A DNA stretch of 64,000 nucleotides from Herminiimonas contaminans (GCF_015645465.1 NZ_JADOEL010000002.1:372001-436000), one strand, 5' to 3'. Positions 55,304 to 63,972 are shown, counted from the first letter of the stretch. The notes: generated from the sequence alone by a model not told the origin. Translations and numbers: made by a program.

Positions 55304-56083
55304 TTAGCCGCGATCGACGAAAGCGCGTTCGATCACGTAGTCACCTGGCTGACCTATACCTGGCGATACTTCAAAGCCGAGTTTGTCGAGTTCGCCAGCG
55401 GTGTCTTTCAACATCTCAGGGCTACCGCAAATCATCGCGCGGTCGGTCAATGGGCTCATAGGATCGATGCCCAGGTCTTCGCACATTTTGCCGGTCGAGA
55501 TTGCGGTTGTGATACGACCTTCATTGACAAAAGGTTCGCGTGTCACGGTTGGGTAGTACAGCAACTTGGCGGCAATCTCTTCACCCAGGCCTTCAATTTG
55601 CAGCAATTCATTGGCGACGTAATCACGGTAAGCCAGCTCGCTCACCAGACGCACACCGTGTACCAGGACGACCTGGTCGAAGCGCTCGTAGGTATCCGGA
55701 TCACGGATGATGCTCATGAATGGAGCGAGGCCAGTACCGCTACCGAACAGGAACAAACGTTTGGCTGGCAGCAGATCGGAAATAACCAGCGTACCGGTAG
55801 GCTTGCGGCCGACCAGTACTTCATCACCAACTTTCAGGTTTTGCAGATGTTTGGTCAACGCACCGTCCTGTACCTTGATCGACAGGAATTCCAGATGCTC
55901 TTCCCACGACGGGCTGGCAATACTATAAGCACGCAACACATTCTTGCCATCGATCGGCAAACCGATCATGACGAAATGGCCGCTTTCAAAGCGGAAGCTT
56001 GGTTCACGGGTGGTGGTGAAAGAAAACAGCGTGTCGTTCCAGTGGTGGACAGAGAGAACACGAACAGTGTCAAAAGCAGCCAT
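55304..56083 (-). CDS. fpr: Ferredoxin-NADP(+) reductase
   Basis: A 259-residue FAD enzyme of the bacterial FNR class. The FAD motif is LRAYSIASPSW near residue 50. The NADP part has GSGTGLAPFMS, and the protein ends in YVIERAFVDRG, as usual for this subclass. It passes electrons between NADPH and ferredoxin or flavodoxin and supports redox and iron homeostasis. A Fur-box-like palindrome lies at its predicted promoter, 220 bases upstream, which suggests iron or oxidative control. Confidence 0.96.
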   Translation of the reverse strand: MAAFDTVRVLSVHHWNDTLFSFTTTREPSFRFESGHFVMIGLPIDGKNVLRAYSIASPSWEEHLEFLSIKVQDGALTKHLQNLKVGDEVLVGRKPTGTLVISDLLPAKRLFLFGSGTGLAPFMSIIRDPDTYERFDQVVLVHGVRLVSELAYRDYVANELLQIEGLGEEIAAKLLYYPTVTREPFVNEGRITTAISTGKMCEDLGIDPMSPLTDRAMICGSPEMLKDTAGELDKLGFEVSPGIGQPGDYVIERAFVDRG

Positions 56084-56299
56084 AAAATCAATACATCCTA
56101 AATATCAAATTGTTTTTGTACAAACAAGCGAGGCAGACGGGCAAACAAATTGCGAGCGTGCCGACAGATGCTCCCGAGTTTCCCGGGAAAAAGGAGCCGG
56201 TATTTTACCAGTCGGGACTGAACTACCGCAGACATCAGCAGGCCAGCAGTAAGTATTGCCAAAACGCTGCATGATGGAGATGGGTCAGAACACACTACT

Positions 56300-56342
56300 T
56301 GAGAATCGTTCTCATTATAACGGATGCCTTATAACTCGGCAA
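56300..56342 (-). promoter_or_regulatory. fpr promoter with Fur-box-like palindrome
   Basis: Minus strand: TTGCCG (56342-56337), 17 bp, TATAAT (56319-56314). Next to the -10, at 56300-56314, is TGAGAATCGTTCTCA, a 7-1-7 palindrome that matches 11 of 14 positions of the Fur consensus TGATAAT-N-ATTATCA. Binding there would block the start point near 56307. The leader of about 220 bases before fpr also contains TTTCCCGGGAAA. Confidence 0.55.
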
Positions 56343-56510
56343 CATTGCTCGTCAGGATACAGGGTCTGCACCGTTCTGATAATGATGGAATTGTCATTTG
56401 CTTATAACCAGAACGCTTAAAGCACAGCTGCCCATATGAATTTACGGGTGTATACCCAAGCTTTTGCCCCAAACAAGGGACTAGTTAAAAATTTGTTGTT
56501 GTTCACCAAA

Positions 56511-56555
56511 CCGTAACAAAACTGTAATCAAGCTGTCATTTGGCCTACGCATAAT
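56511..56555 (+). promoter_or_regulatory. Pho boxes and -10 of the autotransporter gene
   Basis: Three direct repeats at 11-bp spacing lie in a row: CCGTAAC (56511-56517), CTGTAAT (56522-56528) and CTGTCAT (56533-56539). The last two make a PhoB box (7+4+7). A -10 element CATAAT begins exactly 10 bases later (56550-56555), the normal PhoB arrangement, with no separate -35. The start point would be near 56562. Confidence 0.65.
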
Positions 56556-56580
56556 CCGGCAATTTATTCGGAGACTAAAC

Positions 56581-59500
56581 ATGCGTTTCAGTGACAAACA
56601 GCTACGGCCACTCCCGCTGGTAATAGCACTACAAGCCGTTTTTGCCCTGCCTGCCTATGCCCAATTCACTGTCACTACTGGAACAAATGACACCGTCGCC
56701 AAAACGCTGACTGCTGCGACTGCCACAGTACAGCAAGGTGCCAGCCTGATCGTTTCCACGCCAAACAGCAACGCCGCGATTACCGTCAACGCCGGCACCT
56801 CCGTCATCAACAACTACGGCACCATCAGCCAGGCCACTGGTGGCCGTGGCATAGATGCCAATGCCGCTGCAACCAACATCACCATCAACAACTACCTCGG
56901 CGGCGTCATCAATGCCGTGGGCGACGTAGCTATACGTGTAGGCAAAGCCACCGACAGCTTCGTCATCAATAACCAGGGTACCATTTCGCAAACAGGTGTG
57001 AATGCTGGCGGCAAGCGCGCGATCAAGGTCGACGTCGACTTCACGACCACCGGCAATCAAATCATCAACGGCTCGGCCAGCAACAAACTGGCCGTTATCA
57101 GCTCCACCGGCGACGACGCGCTGCGCCTCGGCTCGAATACCCTGCTGACCAACTACGGCCAGATTTTCTCGACCGGCATCGTCAACACCAAGTGCCCTGA
57201 CTACCTGGGCACCACCAGCTGCCCAAGCAGCGCTTTCTCGGCAGCCGACGGCGTCGCGATAGAAAACGGCATGAAGAATGTCGCCATCCTGAACTATGGC
57301 ACCATCACCGGCCCGCGCCACGGTGTGGATGGCGGTGATCCGATCGCCGCAGCAGCAGATGCGAACCTGATCGGCGTTGATCGCCTGATCGTTACATCTG
57401 TCACCCCTAACGGCGTGGTATTCGACAAAGTCGTGAATGGCGTCACCACATCCGGCATCAGCATACTCAACCCGGTCGTCATCAATATGGCTGGTGGCAA
57501 CATCACCGGCAACAACGGTTCCGGTGTGGGCCTGGACGGCCATGGCGTGGTTATCAACTACGGCACCATCACAGGTAAATACGCAGGTGCCGGCAATGTC
57601 TATGACCACGGCGGCCTTGGCCTGACTACCAGTAACGGTGACGGCGACGGTGTCGATATCGACGGCGTGGCTTATGTAGAAAACTATGGCCGCATCCAGG
57701 GCCTGGGTGCAGGCGGTTTTGATTCCGGCGGTGCTCCGAACGGCGCTGACGGCATTGCAGCTGGCGGCGGCACCATCATCAACCATGCGGGTGCGACCAT
57801 CTACGGCCAGTCCAAAGGCATATTGATAGATGACGGTTCTGACGGCACTGCGATCGCTGCAGGTCGCGGCACTGCAACAGCAACCGGCGCGGCGATACGC
57901 ATCGTCAACGAAGGCAACATCATCGGTGACAAAAAAGTCGCGATCGGCCTGGTCGGCACGTTTAACGACACCGTCATCAACGGCGCAACAGGCGTCATCA
58001 CAGGCGGCGCAGACGCAACCCGTCTCGGCGAGAACAATAGCACCGTAGCAGGCGCAGCAGTACAAATGGGCGCAGGCGACGACGTGCTGGTCAACTACGG
58101 TCGCATCGAAGGTAAAAACGGCCTGGCGATCGATATGGGTAGTGGTGACGATACCTTACGTCTGCTGGGTGGCGTCGTGGTCGGCAGCATAGACGGCGGT
58201 ACCGGCGTCAACGCACTGGAAACCAATGGCACGCAAAACTTCAATGCAGGTCAGTTGAGCAACTTCCAGAACATCACCGTCCTCGGTGGCAATACCACCT
58301 TTAACTACGCACTGAACAACGTCAACAACCTGCAGGTCGATGCAGGCGGCAACCTGCGCATCAACGGTGATGTCAATGCCAGCGGCAACCTCACTGTCAA
58401 CGGTACCTTGCAAGCACCAAGCGGCGATACTTTCCGCAACGTGACTGTCGCCGGTAACTACGAGCAAGGTGCCAGCGGCGTTCTGGAAGCACGCATCGGT
58501 GCAAACAATGCCAGCGATACCATCACCGTCACCGGCAATGCCAACCTCGCCAGCGGCGCAACCATACGCCCATTGATCACAGGCTCGGTAGCTGACGGCT
58601 CCAACTACACGCTGATCTCGGCAGGTACGCTGAACGCCAGCGCTGCCAACCTGCAAATCAATAACGGCAGCGGCGCGTTCTACACCTACACCCTGCAAGG
58701 CAGCGGCAATGACCTGCAACTGGTCGCGCATCGTCAAAACGGTCTGGCCAATGTCGTCCCGCAAAACCTCGGCAACTTGGCTAATTCGCTGAACCAACTG
58801 GCTTCGAGCGGTTTCTCGAATTCGGAACAAGGCCTCAAGCTCTTGAACAGCCTGCAATCCCTGCCGAATGCCAAAGCCCTGTCCGACGCCACTTCACAAC
58901 TGGCACCAGAAACCAATGCAGCAGCACAATCGGCAGCGACAGCAGCACAAGGCAGCGTGTTCTCTGCTTTTGACAATCGCATGGATGCAGCACGTGGCGG
59001 TGAACAAGTCGCGCTGAACAAAACCGGTCTGGCTGGTGGTGATGCCGCTGGCAATCGTTTCTGGGTACAAGGCCTGGCCTCGATCGCCAAACAAAAAGCA
59101 CGCAAGGGGGCCAATGGTTTTGACCTCGATGCACAAGGTCTGGCAGTCGGTTATGAAACCGATCTGAACAAGACCGATATGGTCGGTATTTCGGGTGGTT
59201 ACACACAGGCTGGCAGCGATGGTCGCGATAGCGGCGCAGGCGACGACAATGACGTCAAATCGCTGCATGTCGGTGGCTACTTCAGCCGTACCGAAAGCAG
59301 CTACACACTGGATGCGAGCCTGGCGATATCTGCCAACCGCTACACCACGCAACGTCTGGTCAGCATTCCTGGCTTCAATGAAAGCCTGCGTGGCAAATTC
59401 TCCGGCAACCAGATCGGCGCGCGCTTTGAATACGGCCTGCCATTCGTACTGGATGCCACATGGAGTGGTCGCTGGTTGCTGGGTGCACGTGTCAGCCGCC

Positions 59501-59871
59501 TCGACAATGGCAGCTACACCGAAACCGGCGGCACCTCGGCACAAACCGTGGCCAGCACCAGCGCCAACTCGGTACAAAGCGTATTGGGCGTAGAGTTCAG
59601 CAACAAGCTGAGCGCCTCATCCAGCGCAACGCTGCGTGCCCGTTACCTGCATGAATTTGCTGATACTCCGGCGATCGAAGCATCGTTCGCGATCGGTGGT
59701 CCGGCCTTCAAAATCGCAGGTGTACAACCAGGACGCGAAGCATTGCAACTGGGCGTCGGTTACCGCAAAGTCACAGCCAGCGGCACCACTGTTGCAGTTG
59801 GCTACGATATGGAAGTCAGGGATAAATACCTGGGCCATCAATTGACGGCAAAAGCGATCTGGAACTTCTGA
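56581..59871 (+). CDS. Large autotransporter (type V secretion), beta-solenoid passenger
   Basis: A 1096-residue protein with a signal peptide (1-27, PAYAQ). A Gly/Asn/Thr-rich passenger (about 28-800) is built of repeats of the form INNYGTI(S/T)G, seen at least eight times (VINNYGTIS, VINNQGTIS, ILNYGTITG, VINYGTITG, VENYGRIQG, VNYGRIEG), typical of a right-handed beta-helix. The C-terminal autotransporter barrel (about 830-1096, from NRFWVQGLASIA) ends in AIWNF with terminal Phe. GGAGA lies 8 bases before the ATG. Two cysteines near residues 204-214 are unusual for passengers. It is probably a surface adhesin or biofilm factor; Pho boxes suggest phosphate control. Confidence 0.93.
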   Translation: MRFSDKQLRPLPLVIALQAVFALPAYAQFTVTTGTNDTVAKTLTAATATVQQGASLIVSTPNSNAAITVNAGTSVINNYGTISQATGGRGIDANAAATNITINNYLGGVINAVGDVAIRVGKATDSFVINNQGTISQTGVNAGGKRAIKVDVDFTTTGNQIINGSASNKLAVISSTGDDALRLGSNTLLTNYGQIFSTGIVNTKCPDYLGTTSCPSSAFSAADGVAIENGMKNVAILNYGTITGPRHGVDGGDPIAAAADANLIGVDRLIVTSVTPNGVVFDKVVNGVTTSGISILNPVVINMAGGNITGNNGSGVGLDGHGVVINYGTITGKYAGAGNVYDHGGLGLTTSNGDGDGVDIDGVAYVENYGRIQGLGAGGFDSGGAPNGADGIAAGGGTIINHAGATIYGQSKGILIDDGSDGTAIAAGRGTATATGAAIRIVNEGNIIGDKKVAIGLVGTFNDTVINGATGVITGGADATRLGENNSTVAGAAVQMGAGDDVLVNYGRIEGKNGLAIDMGSGDDTLRLLGGVVVGSIDGGTGVNALETNGTQNFNAGQLSNFQNITVLGGNTTFNYALNNVNNLQVDAGGNLRINGDVNASGNLTVNGTLQAPSGDTFRNVTVAGNYEQGASGVLEARIGANNASDTITVTGNANLASGATIRPLITGSVADGSNYTLISAGTLNASAANLQINNGSGAFYTYTLQGSGNDLQLVAHRQNGLANVVPQNLGNLANSLNQLASSGFSNSEQGLKLLNSLQSLPNAKALSDATSQLAPETNAAAQSAATAAQGSVFSAFDNRMDAARGGEQVALNKTGLAGGDAAGNRFWVQGLASIAKQKARKGANGFDLDAQGLAVGYETDLNKTDMVGISGGYTQAGSDGRDSGAGDDNDVKSLHVGGYFSRTESSYTLDASLAISANRYTTQRLVSIPGFNESLRGKFSGNQIGARFEYGLPFVLDATWSGRWLLGARVSRLDNGSYTETGGTSAQTVASTSANSVQSVLGVEFSNKLSASSSATLRARYLHEFADTPAIEASFAIGGPAFKIAGVQPGREALQLGVGYRKVTASGTTVAVGYDMEVRDKYLGHQLTAKAIWNF

Positions 59872-60721
59872 TCCGGTTCAAATCGATAGGCGTACGCATA
59901 CGATGATCGACACCCGGCAGGGTCACAAGCTCTGCCGGGGTAGTTGCCGGATAGCGACGCAGGAAGTCCTGCAGTAAAAACGACGGCACCACCTGGTCGT
60001 CGGCTCCCACTACATGTACTTGCGGCAAATGCGCCAGTTTCTGCTGCACTGCCACCACACTCAAAGAAGCATTTAACGGCGTCACCTTGTGATGCGTGGT
60101 CCACGCGGCATGATCGAGCGGCGATGCCACCGTCATCAATAGCACCACATCATCACGCCGCGCCGCCACCAGCGCTGCCATCACGCCTCCACCCGAATAA
60201 CCTGCCAGCACGACTTGTTTCGCATGGGTCATGCGTTTGGCTTGCTCCACTGCCGCATTCAGGCGTTGCACCCATTTCTCGGCAAAGCGACCATCGGTCC
60301 AGTCCGCTACCGAGCAGGCTTCAAGTTCGTCGCTGCTCAGGTACTGGCAAGGACGTGCCAGGTACAGCACGTTTTTTTGTGAGATGTCTTTTGCGAGTCG
60401 CCAGCCGACCGGATCCACCGGTGTCGGATCCATCGACGGTTCACGCATATTCAGCCAGGCGCGGCCGTCACCTTCTATGACGACCCACAGGTAAGCAACA
60501 GATGTGGGCGCAGGTGTTTGTGTATGCAGCAAGCCGGTCAGCTGCGGTGCACTACCAAAGCTGACTGGGGCAAATCCGGCAGCCTTGCCCTCTTGCGCTA
60601 TCAGTTGATAACGCTCACCCGTCGTCATCGCGCAAGCGGATAACAAGAGGCCTGTGAAAAGCACGGAAAGATAGCGCAGCAGGCGGGAACCTGTGTCTGA
60701 TTGAATATAAAAAAAATCCAT
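59816..60721 (-). CDS. Alpha/beta-hydrolase-like lipoprotein
   Basis: A 301-residue protein with a lipobox (LLFTGLLLSAC, Cys near residue 30), so it is probably an outer-membrane lipoprotein facing the periplasm. The nucleophile elbow GYSGGG is near residue 174, with an acid candidate in VVGADDQVVP and a histidine in GVDHRMR. The natural substrate is unknown. The 3' end overlaps the convergent autotransporter gene by 56 bases, inside the codons for the last barrel strand. Confidence 0.8.
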   Translation of the reverse strand: MDFFYIQSDTGSRLLRYLSVLFTGLLLSACAMTTGERYQLIAQEGKAAGFAPVSFGSAPQLTGLLHTQTPAPTSVAYLWVVIEGDGRAWLNMREPSMDPTPVDPVGWRLAKDISQKNVLYLARPCQYLSSDELEACSVADWTDGRFAEKWVQRLNAAVEQAKRMTHAKQVVLAGYSGGGVMAALVAARRDDVVLLMTVASPLDHAAWTTHHKVTPLNASLSVVAVQQKLAHLPQVHVVGADDQVVPSFLLQDFLRRYPATTPAELVTLPGVDHRMRTPIDLNRIRSSRSLLPSIDGPGIYP

Positions 60722-60841
60722 CGCTTAATGTCTCTGCAATTAATGCAGCCGTCAAGCTGATGGACAAAATATGATGGATAACGCAACCGGTACTGCTCAC
60801 CGCATGCCTGCCACGACCAGGTCATGCGACCTATCCGGTTT

Positions 60842-60867
60842 CCGCGCTGCTCAGGTAGCCAGCGCGG
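60842..60867 (-). terminator. Terminator-like hairpin after the response regulator gene
   Basis: CCGCGCTG at 60842-60849 and CAGCGCGG at 60860-60867 form a perfect 8-bp stem with a 10-base loop, six bases past the stop of the regulator gene. There is no T-run, so termination is uncertain. Confidence 0.4.
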
Positions 60868-60872
60868 TCGCT

Positions 60873-61322
60873 CTACGTCGCCATCACAGGACTTCTGTTC
60901 AGGAAATTCCAATAAAAACCAGCGCGCGACACTTCTTCCGAAAACTTCTTTGGTGCGACCGGTTTAACGATGTAGCTATTCACACCATACTCATAGCAGT
61001 AAGTAATATCAGGCTCTTCGGCACTCGAAGTCAGCATGATGATGGGAATGTACTTGGTCTGCTCGGTAGTTTTGAGGATTTTCAGCACATCCAGCCCGTT
61101 GACCTTGGGCATATTCAAATCCAGCATGAGCAAGGTCGGATCACCACTTTTACGATCAATAAACGGACCGGTGCAAAAAACATAATCCAGTGCTTCCTGC
61201 CCGTCTTTGACCCAGGTTACATTGCCCATCAGGCCGAGTTCTTTCAGTGCGTGCAAGGTCGCTTCCGCATCCGTATGCGTATCCTCTGCCAACAGAATAT
61301 GTATTTTCTGCAAATCCTTCAT
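60873..61322 (-). CDS. Single-domain response regulator (Rcp1-like)
   Basis: A 149-residue receiver protein from the ATG at 61322, which follows GGAGGG. The acidic pair is in LLAEDTHTDAEA, the phospho-accepting Asp in LLMLDLNMPKVNGLDV, the Thr/Ser in MLTSSAEEPD and the Lys in YIVKPVAPKKF. The loop with YVFCTGPF(IDRKSGDP) is typical of Rcp1-type regulators that partner with phytochrome-like or hybrid kinases. No kinase gene is adjacent. It has no output domain. Confidence 0.92.
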   Translation of the reverse strand: MKDLQKIHILLAEDTHTDAEATLHALKELGLMGNVTWVKDGQEALDYVFCTGPFIDRKSGDPTLLMLDLNMPKVNGLDVLKILKTTEQTKYIPIIMLTSSAEEPDITYCYEYGVNSYIVKPVAPKKFSEEVSRAGFYWNFLNRSPVMAT

Positions 61323-61697
61323 GCACCCTCCGGCCCCTATCAACTCAAAACGACAAATGCGTGTACCGCGCAGCCATTCAAGAAACAATGTTTAACAAAT
61401 CCGCTTCCATAAACACGAAAACCGATCAGAAATCGGAAATGTTTCCAAGGTACAGCAAAGCGTGAGGCTGACATATCTGTTTGCTGCCGAATTTTGAAAT
61501 GTTTGCATTTGCCATAAAGCATTAATTTCATTGGAATTATTCTGCCCAGAGTGGGCAATCAAGGTCAGTGGCAGAAACTTGCAATACACATATGTAGTGC
61601 GATTCCGACAAAGCCCGTATGCAGAAAAAACCTACCCATACCGGCACGAGGCATACAATGTCGCTATCACTGCAACAAACACAGAATTGGAATAAAG
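61323..61697. other. Divergent gap without a gene
   Basis: About 375 bases between the response regulator and the next plus-strand gene. It is AT-rich in parts and must contain two divergent promoters. I find no convincing -35/-10 pair, riboswitch or gene. Confidence 0.4.
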
Positions 61698-62048
61698 ATG
61701 GAAAACGCCGTATACAACAAGGCACTCAACGCATTGAAGATGCAATTCGGCATGCCGCGCCCGCTGCAGAACCAAAACGGCGCACGATTTTTACGCAACG
61801 GCACGATCACGATTTATCACACTGAACTGGCACCGGGTAATCAGGCCGAAATTACCTTCAACGTGCAGCCTATTTCGTCGTCCTACGGCATCGCACCTGC
61901 CAAACTCAACGCCTTGCTGGATGAGTGCCGCAAGCTGACCGGCCGCCCGACCGAGCTCAACAAACTACAGAACTGGCCACGCATAGGCCTGGCGACTGAA
62001 GAAGACGTCACGCTGGTGATGGATAAGCTGGCTGTCCTGAAAAAATAA
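61698..62048 (+). CDS. Hypothetical cytosolic protein
   Basis: A 116-residue protein that I do not recognise. The start at 61698 follows GGAATAAAG and removes an unlikely 49-residue upstream extension. The composition is that of a soluble alpha/beta protein: a helical start (AVYNKALNALKMQFGM), strands (GTITIYHTELAPGNQAEITFNVQPIS) and a C-terminal part with LNALLDECRKLTGRP and EEDVTLVMDKLAVLKK. No signal peptide, membrane segment or cysteine pair is seen. It is followed 99 bases later by another small unknown gene on the same strand. Confidence 0.65.
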   Translation: MENAVYNKALNALKMQFGMPRPLQNQNGARFLRNGTITIYHTELAPGNQAEITFNVQPISSSYGIAPAKLNALLDECRKLTGRPTELNKLQNWPRIGLATEEDVTLVMDKLAVLKK

Positions 62049-62147
62049 CAGTTGCAAATCCCCTCCACAAATCTGTTTCCCGCGTATAAACTGGAAGCAC
62101 TAGCCGCTCGTGCCACAGGCTCGCCGATGTAATGTGACAAGGGGGAA

Positions 62148-62534
62148 ATGATGGATAAGCTGAACGTACACTTTCATGTCTCCGTTTTAACCGTACCGCA
62201 TTTCGTCACGGCAGATCAGTTCCCGGAATGGCTGCAACGCGAGGCGCTCGCCATCCAGGAACTAAGCGAAGACAATGGCCTGACTATCATCAGACTCTTC
62301 CTCGCTGCACGGATACGCGAAGTGTGGCCAAAGAAAAAACTGGATGTGCTACTGCAGGGTATTACCGATAAGTACCCGCATATCTTCCGGGTCGAGATGG
62401 TCGTCATCGACGATACGCTGGACTTCGATGAGATAGAGCTGATCCAGTCAGATGCCGAAGATGAACTGGCGCAGGTACTGGAAACCGTGAAGCAATTCCA
62501 GGAACTCAAGGTTGCGCGCAGCAAGCTGCATTAA
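62148..62534 (+). CDS. Hypothetical acidic protein
   Basis: A 128-residue protein that I do not recognise. A GGGGG ribosome binding site stands directly before ATG ATG (62148, 62151). It looks like a soluble alpha/beta protein: strand NVHFHVSVLTVP, helix DQFPEWLQREALAIQELSE, strand GLTIIRLFLAARI, helix KKLDVLLQGITDKYP, strand FRVEMVVID. A very acidic helix (DFDEIELIQSDAEDELAQVLETVKQFQEL) follows. It is probably in one transcript with the gene before it. Confidence 0.7.
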   Translation: MMDKLNVHFHVSVLTVPHFVTADQFPEWLQREALAIQELSEDNGLTIIRLFLAARIREVWPKKKLDVLLQGITDKYPHIFRVEMVVIDDTLDFDEIELIQSDAEDELAQVLETVKQFQELKVARSKLH

Positions 62535-62554
62535 GCCAGGCTTGACCCGACATA

Positions 62555-62580
62555 CAAAAAACGGCCATCAACATGGCCGT
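62555..62580 (-). terminator. Intrinsic terminator on the tarD side
   Basis: ACGGCCAT (62561-62568) and ATGGCCGT (62573-62580) form a perfect 8-bp stem with a 4-base loop, and the minus strand continues into TTTTTT (62561-62556). It ends minus-strand transcription from tarD and the small frame after it. Confidence 0.88.
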
Positions 62581-62590
62581 CCATCTCCTA

Positions 62591-62747
62591 CTAGCTGAAT
62601 ACAAAGGCCAGCATCGCCGCATCTTCTTCCAGCATGACGATCAAGGTCAATGCCCATAGCAGGCCGTGCGCCTGTAGTGATGCCAGCAAGTCTTGCAAGT
62701 CGGGCTTGATATCCAGCTCCGGATAAGGGGTTGCGATGCGCCATCAT
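62591..62747 (-). pseudogene. Short frameshifted coding remnant after tarD
   Basis: The minus strand encodes a convincing 46-residue stretch (from PYPELDIKPDLQDLLASLQ to a TAG at 62593-62591) that lacks an in-frame start codon. An ATG ATG GCG start at 62747 lies in the neighbouring frame and joins it if one base of the CCCC run (62727-62730 on the plus strand) is removed. The joined product would be about 50 residues (start MMAHRNPYPELD). Either a small gene broken by a homopolymer change, a sequence error, or a gene remnant. It is 37 bases after tarD and before a terminator. Confidence 0.5.
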
Positions 62748-62760
62748 ACTCCGATGGCGC
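62738..62760. other. Inverted repeat after tarD
   Basis: GCGCCAT at 62738-62744 and ATGGCGC at 62754-62760 form a perfect 7-bp stem with a 9-base loop. It covers the start region of the small frameshifted frame and may act on its translation or as a processing site. Confidence 0.35.
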
Positions 62761-62784
62761 CAGCACTAACCAGCATCCCGATAC

Positions 62785-63951
62785 TTACGCTGTCAGCTTT
62801 TGCATTTCGCTATACAGGTCCGCCTTGCCTTCAAAACCGATACCCGGCAAATCCGGCAAGGTGATGTAACCGTTCTGCACCTTCACCCCATCCGGGAAAC
62901 CACCGTATGGCTGGAACAAATCCGGATACGATTCGTTGCCGCCCAAACCCAGGCCTGCAGCAATATTCAATGACATCTGATGACCACCGTGCGGAATGCA
63001 GCGTTTGCGCGACCAGCCATGCTCATGCAGCATGTCCAGCGTGCGCAGGTATTCGACCAGGCCATAGCTGAGTGCACAATCAAACTGCAACCAGTCACGA
63101 TCCGGACGCATGCCGCCGTAACGGATCAGGTTGCGTGCGTCCTGCATCGAGAACAGGTTTTCACCTGTTGCCATCGGCTTATCGTAGTAGCTGCGCAAGG
63201 TCGCCTGCAACTCGAAGTCCAGCGGATCACCTGCTTCTTCGTACCAGAACAAATCGTATTGCGAGAGTGCTTTCGCATATTTGATCGCGGTATCCAGATC
63301 AAAGCGGCCATTCGCATCCACCGCCAGCTTCTGGCCGTCACCCAGCACGCTCAGGATAGAGTCGATGCGACGCAAGTCTTCATCCAGTGATGCGCCACCT
63401 ATCTTTTTCTTCACCACCGTATAGCCACGATCGATGTAGCTGCGCATCTCGTCCTTCAGCTTGCCGTGATCCTGACCCGGATAGTAGTAGCCACCTGCAG
63501 CGTAGACGAAGATCTTGCGATCAGCCTGGCCATTGCCATAACGATCCGCCAGCAACTGGAACAAAGGCTTGCCTTCGATTTTGGCTACCGCATCCCACAC
63601 CGCCATATCGATGGTACCGATCGCCACCGAGCGCTCACCATGGCCACCCGGTTTTTCATTGGTGAATAGGGTATTCCAGATCTTGTGCGGATCGAGGTTG
63701 TCGCCAGCGTCATTCACCAGCGACGCCGGATCGGCTTCCATCAGGCGCGGGATGAAACGTTCACGCATCAGCATGCCCTGGCCATAACGACCGTTGGAGT
63801 TGAAGCCATAACCGATGACCGGTTTGCCATCGCGGATGACATCTGTCACCACCGCCACCAGACTCAGCGTCATCTTGCTGAAGTCGATATAGGCATTACG
63901 GATGGGCGAACTGATGGGCAGGGTCTTTTCGCGGATTTCAACTATCTTCAT
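62785..63951 (-). CDS. tarD: D-tartrate dehydratase (enolase superfamily)
   Basis: A 388-residue mandelate-racemase-group enzyme that closely resembles Bradyrhizobium TarD over its whole length. The general acid/base Lys is in VVKKKIGG (Lys181/Lys183). Metal ligands are Asp212 (VDANGR), Glu238 (WYEEAGDP) and Glu264 (ATGENLF). The second acid/base is His321 (CIPHGGHQMSLN). It dehydrates D(-)-tartrate to oxaloacetate. AGGAG precedes the ATG. No tartrate transporter or regulator is visible before the window edge. Confidence 0.93.
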   Translation of the reverse strand: MKIVEIREKTLPISSPIRNAYIDFSKMTLSLVAVVTDVIRDGKPVIGYGFNSNGRYGQGMLMRERFIPRLMEADPASLVNDAGDNLDPHKIWNTLFTNEKPGGHGERSVAIGTIDMAVWDAVAKIEGKPLFQLLADRYGNGQADRKIFVYAAGGYYYPGQDHGKLKDEMRSYIDRGYTVVKKKIGGASLDEDLRRIDSILSVLGDGQKLAVDANGRFDLDTAIKYAKALSQYDLFWYEEAGDPLDFELQATLRSYYDKPMATGENLFSMQDARNLIRYGGMRPDRDWLQFDCALSYGLVEYLRTLDMLHEHGWSRKRCIPHGGHQMSLNIAAGLGLGGNESYPDLFQPYGGFPDGVKVQNGYITLPDLPGIGFEGKADLYSEMQKLTA

Positions 63952-63972
63952 GGCGGCTCCTAAAAATATCTC

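Noticed and set aside
56629-58065. Very long minus-strand frame (478 codons) opposite the autotransporter
   Set aside because: It is a shadow created by the repetitive codon use of the autotransporter; the translation is Cys/Val/Asp-rich and random.
61568-61584. Sigma-54-like sequence TGGCAGAAACTTGCA before the hypothetical gene at 61698
   Set aside because: The GG-to-GC spacing is one base short of the strict 12-base spacing that sigma-54 needs, and no activator site is seen.
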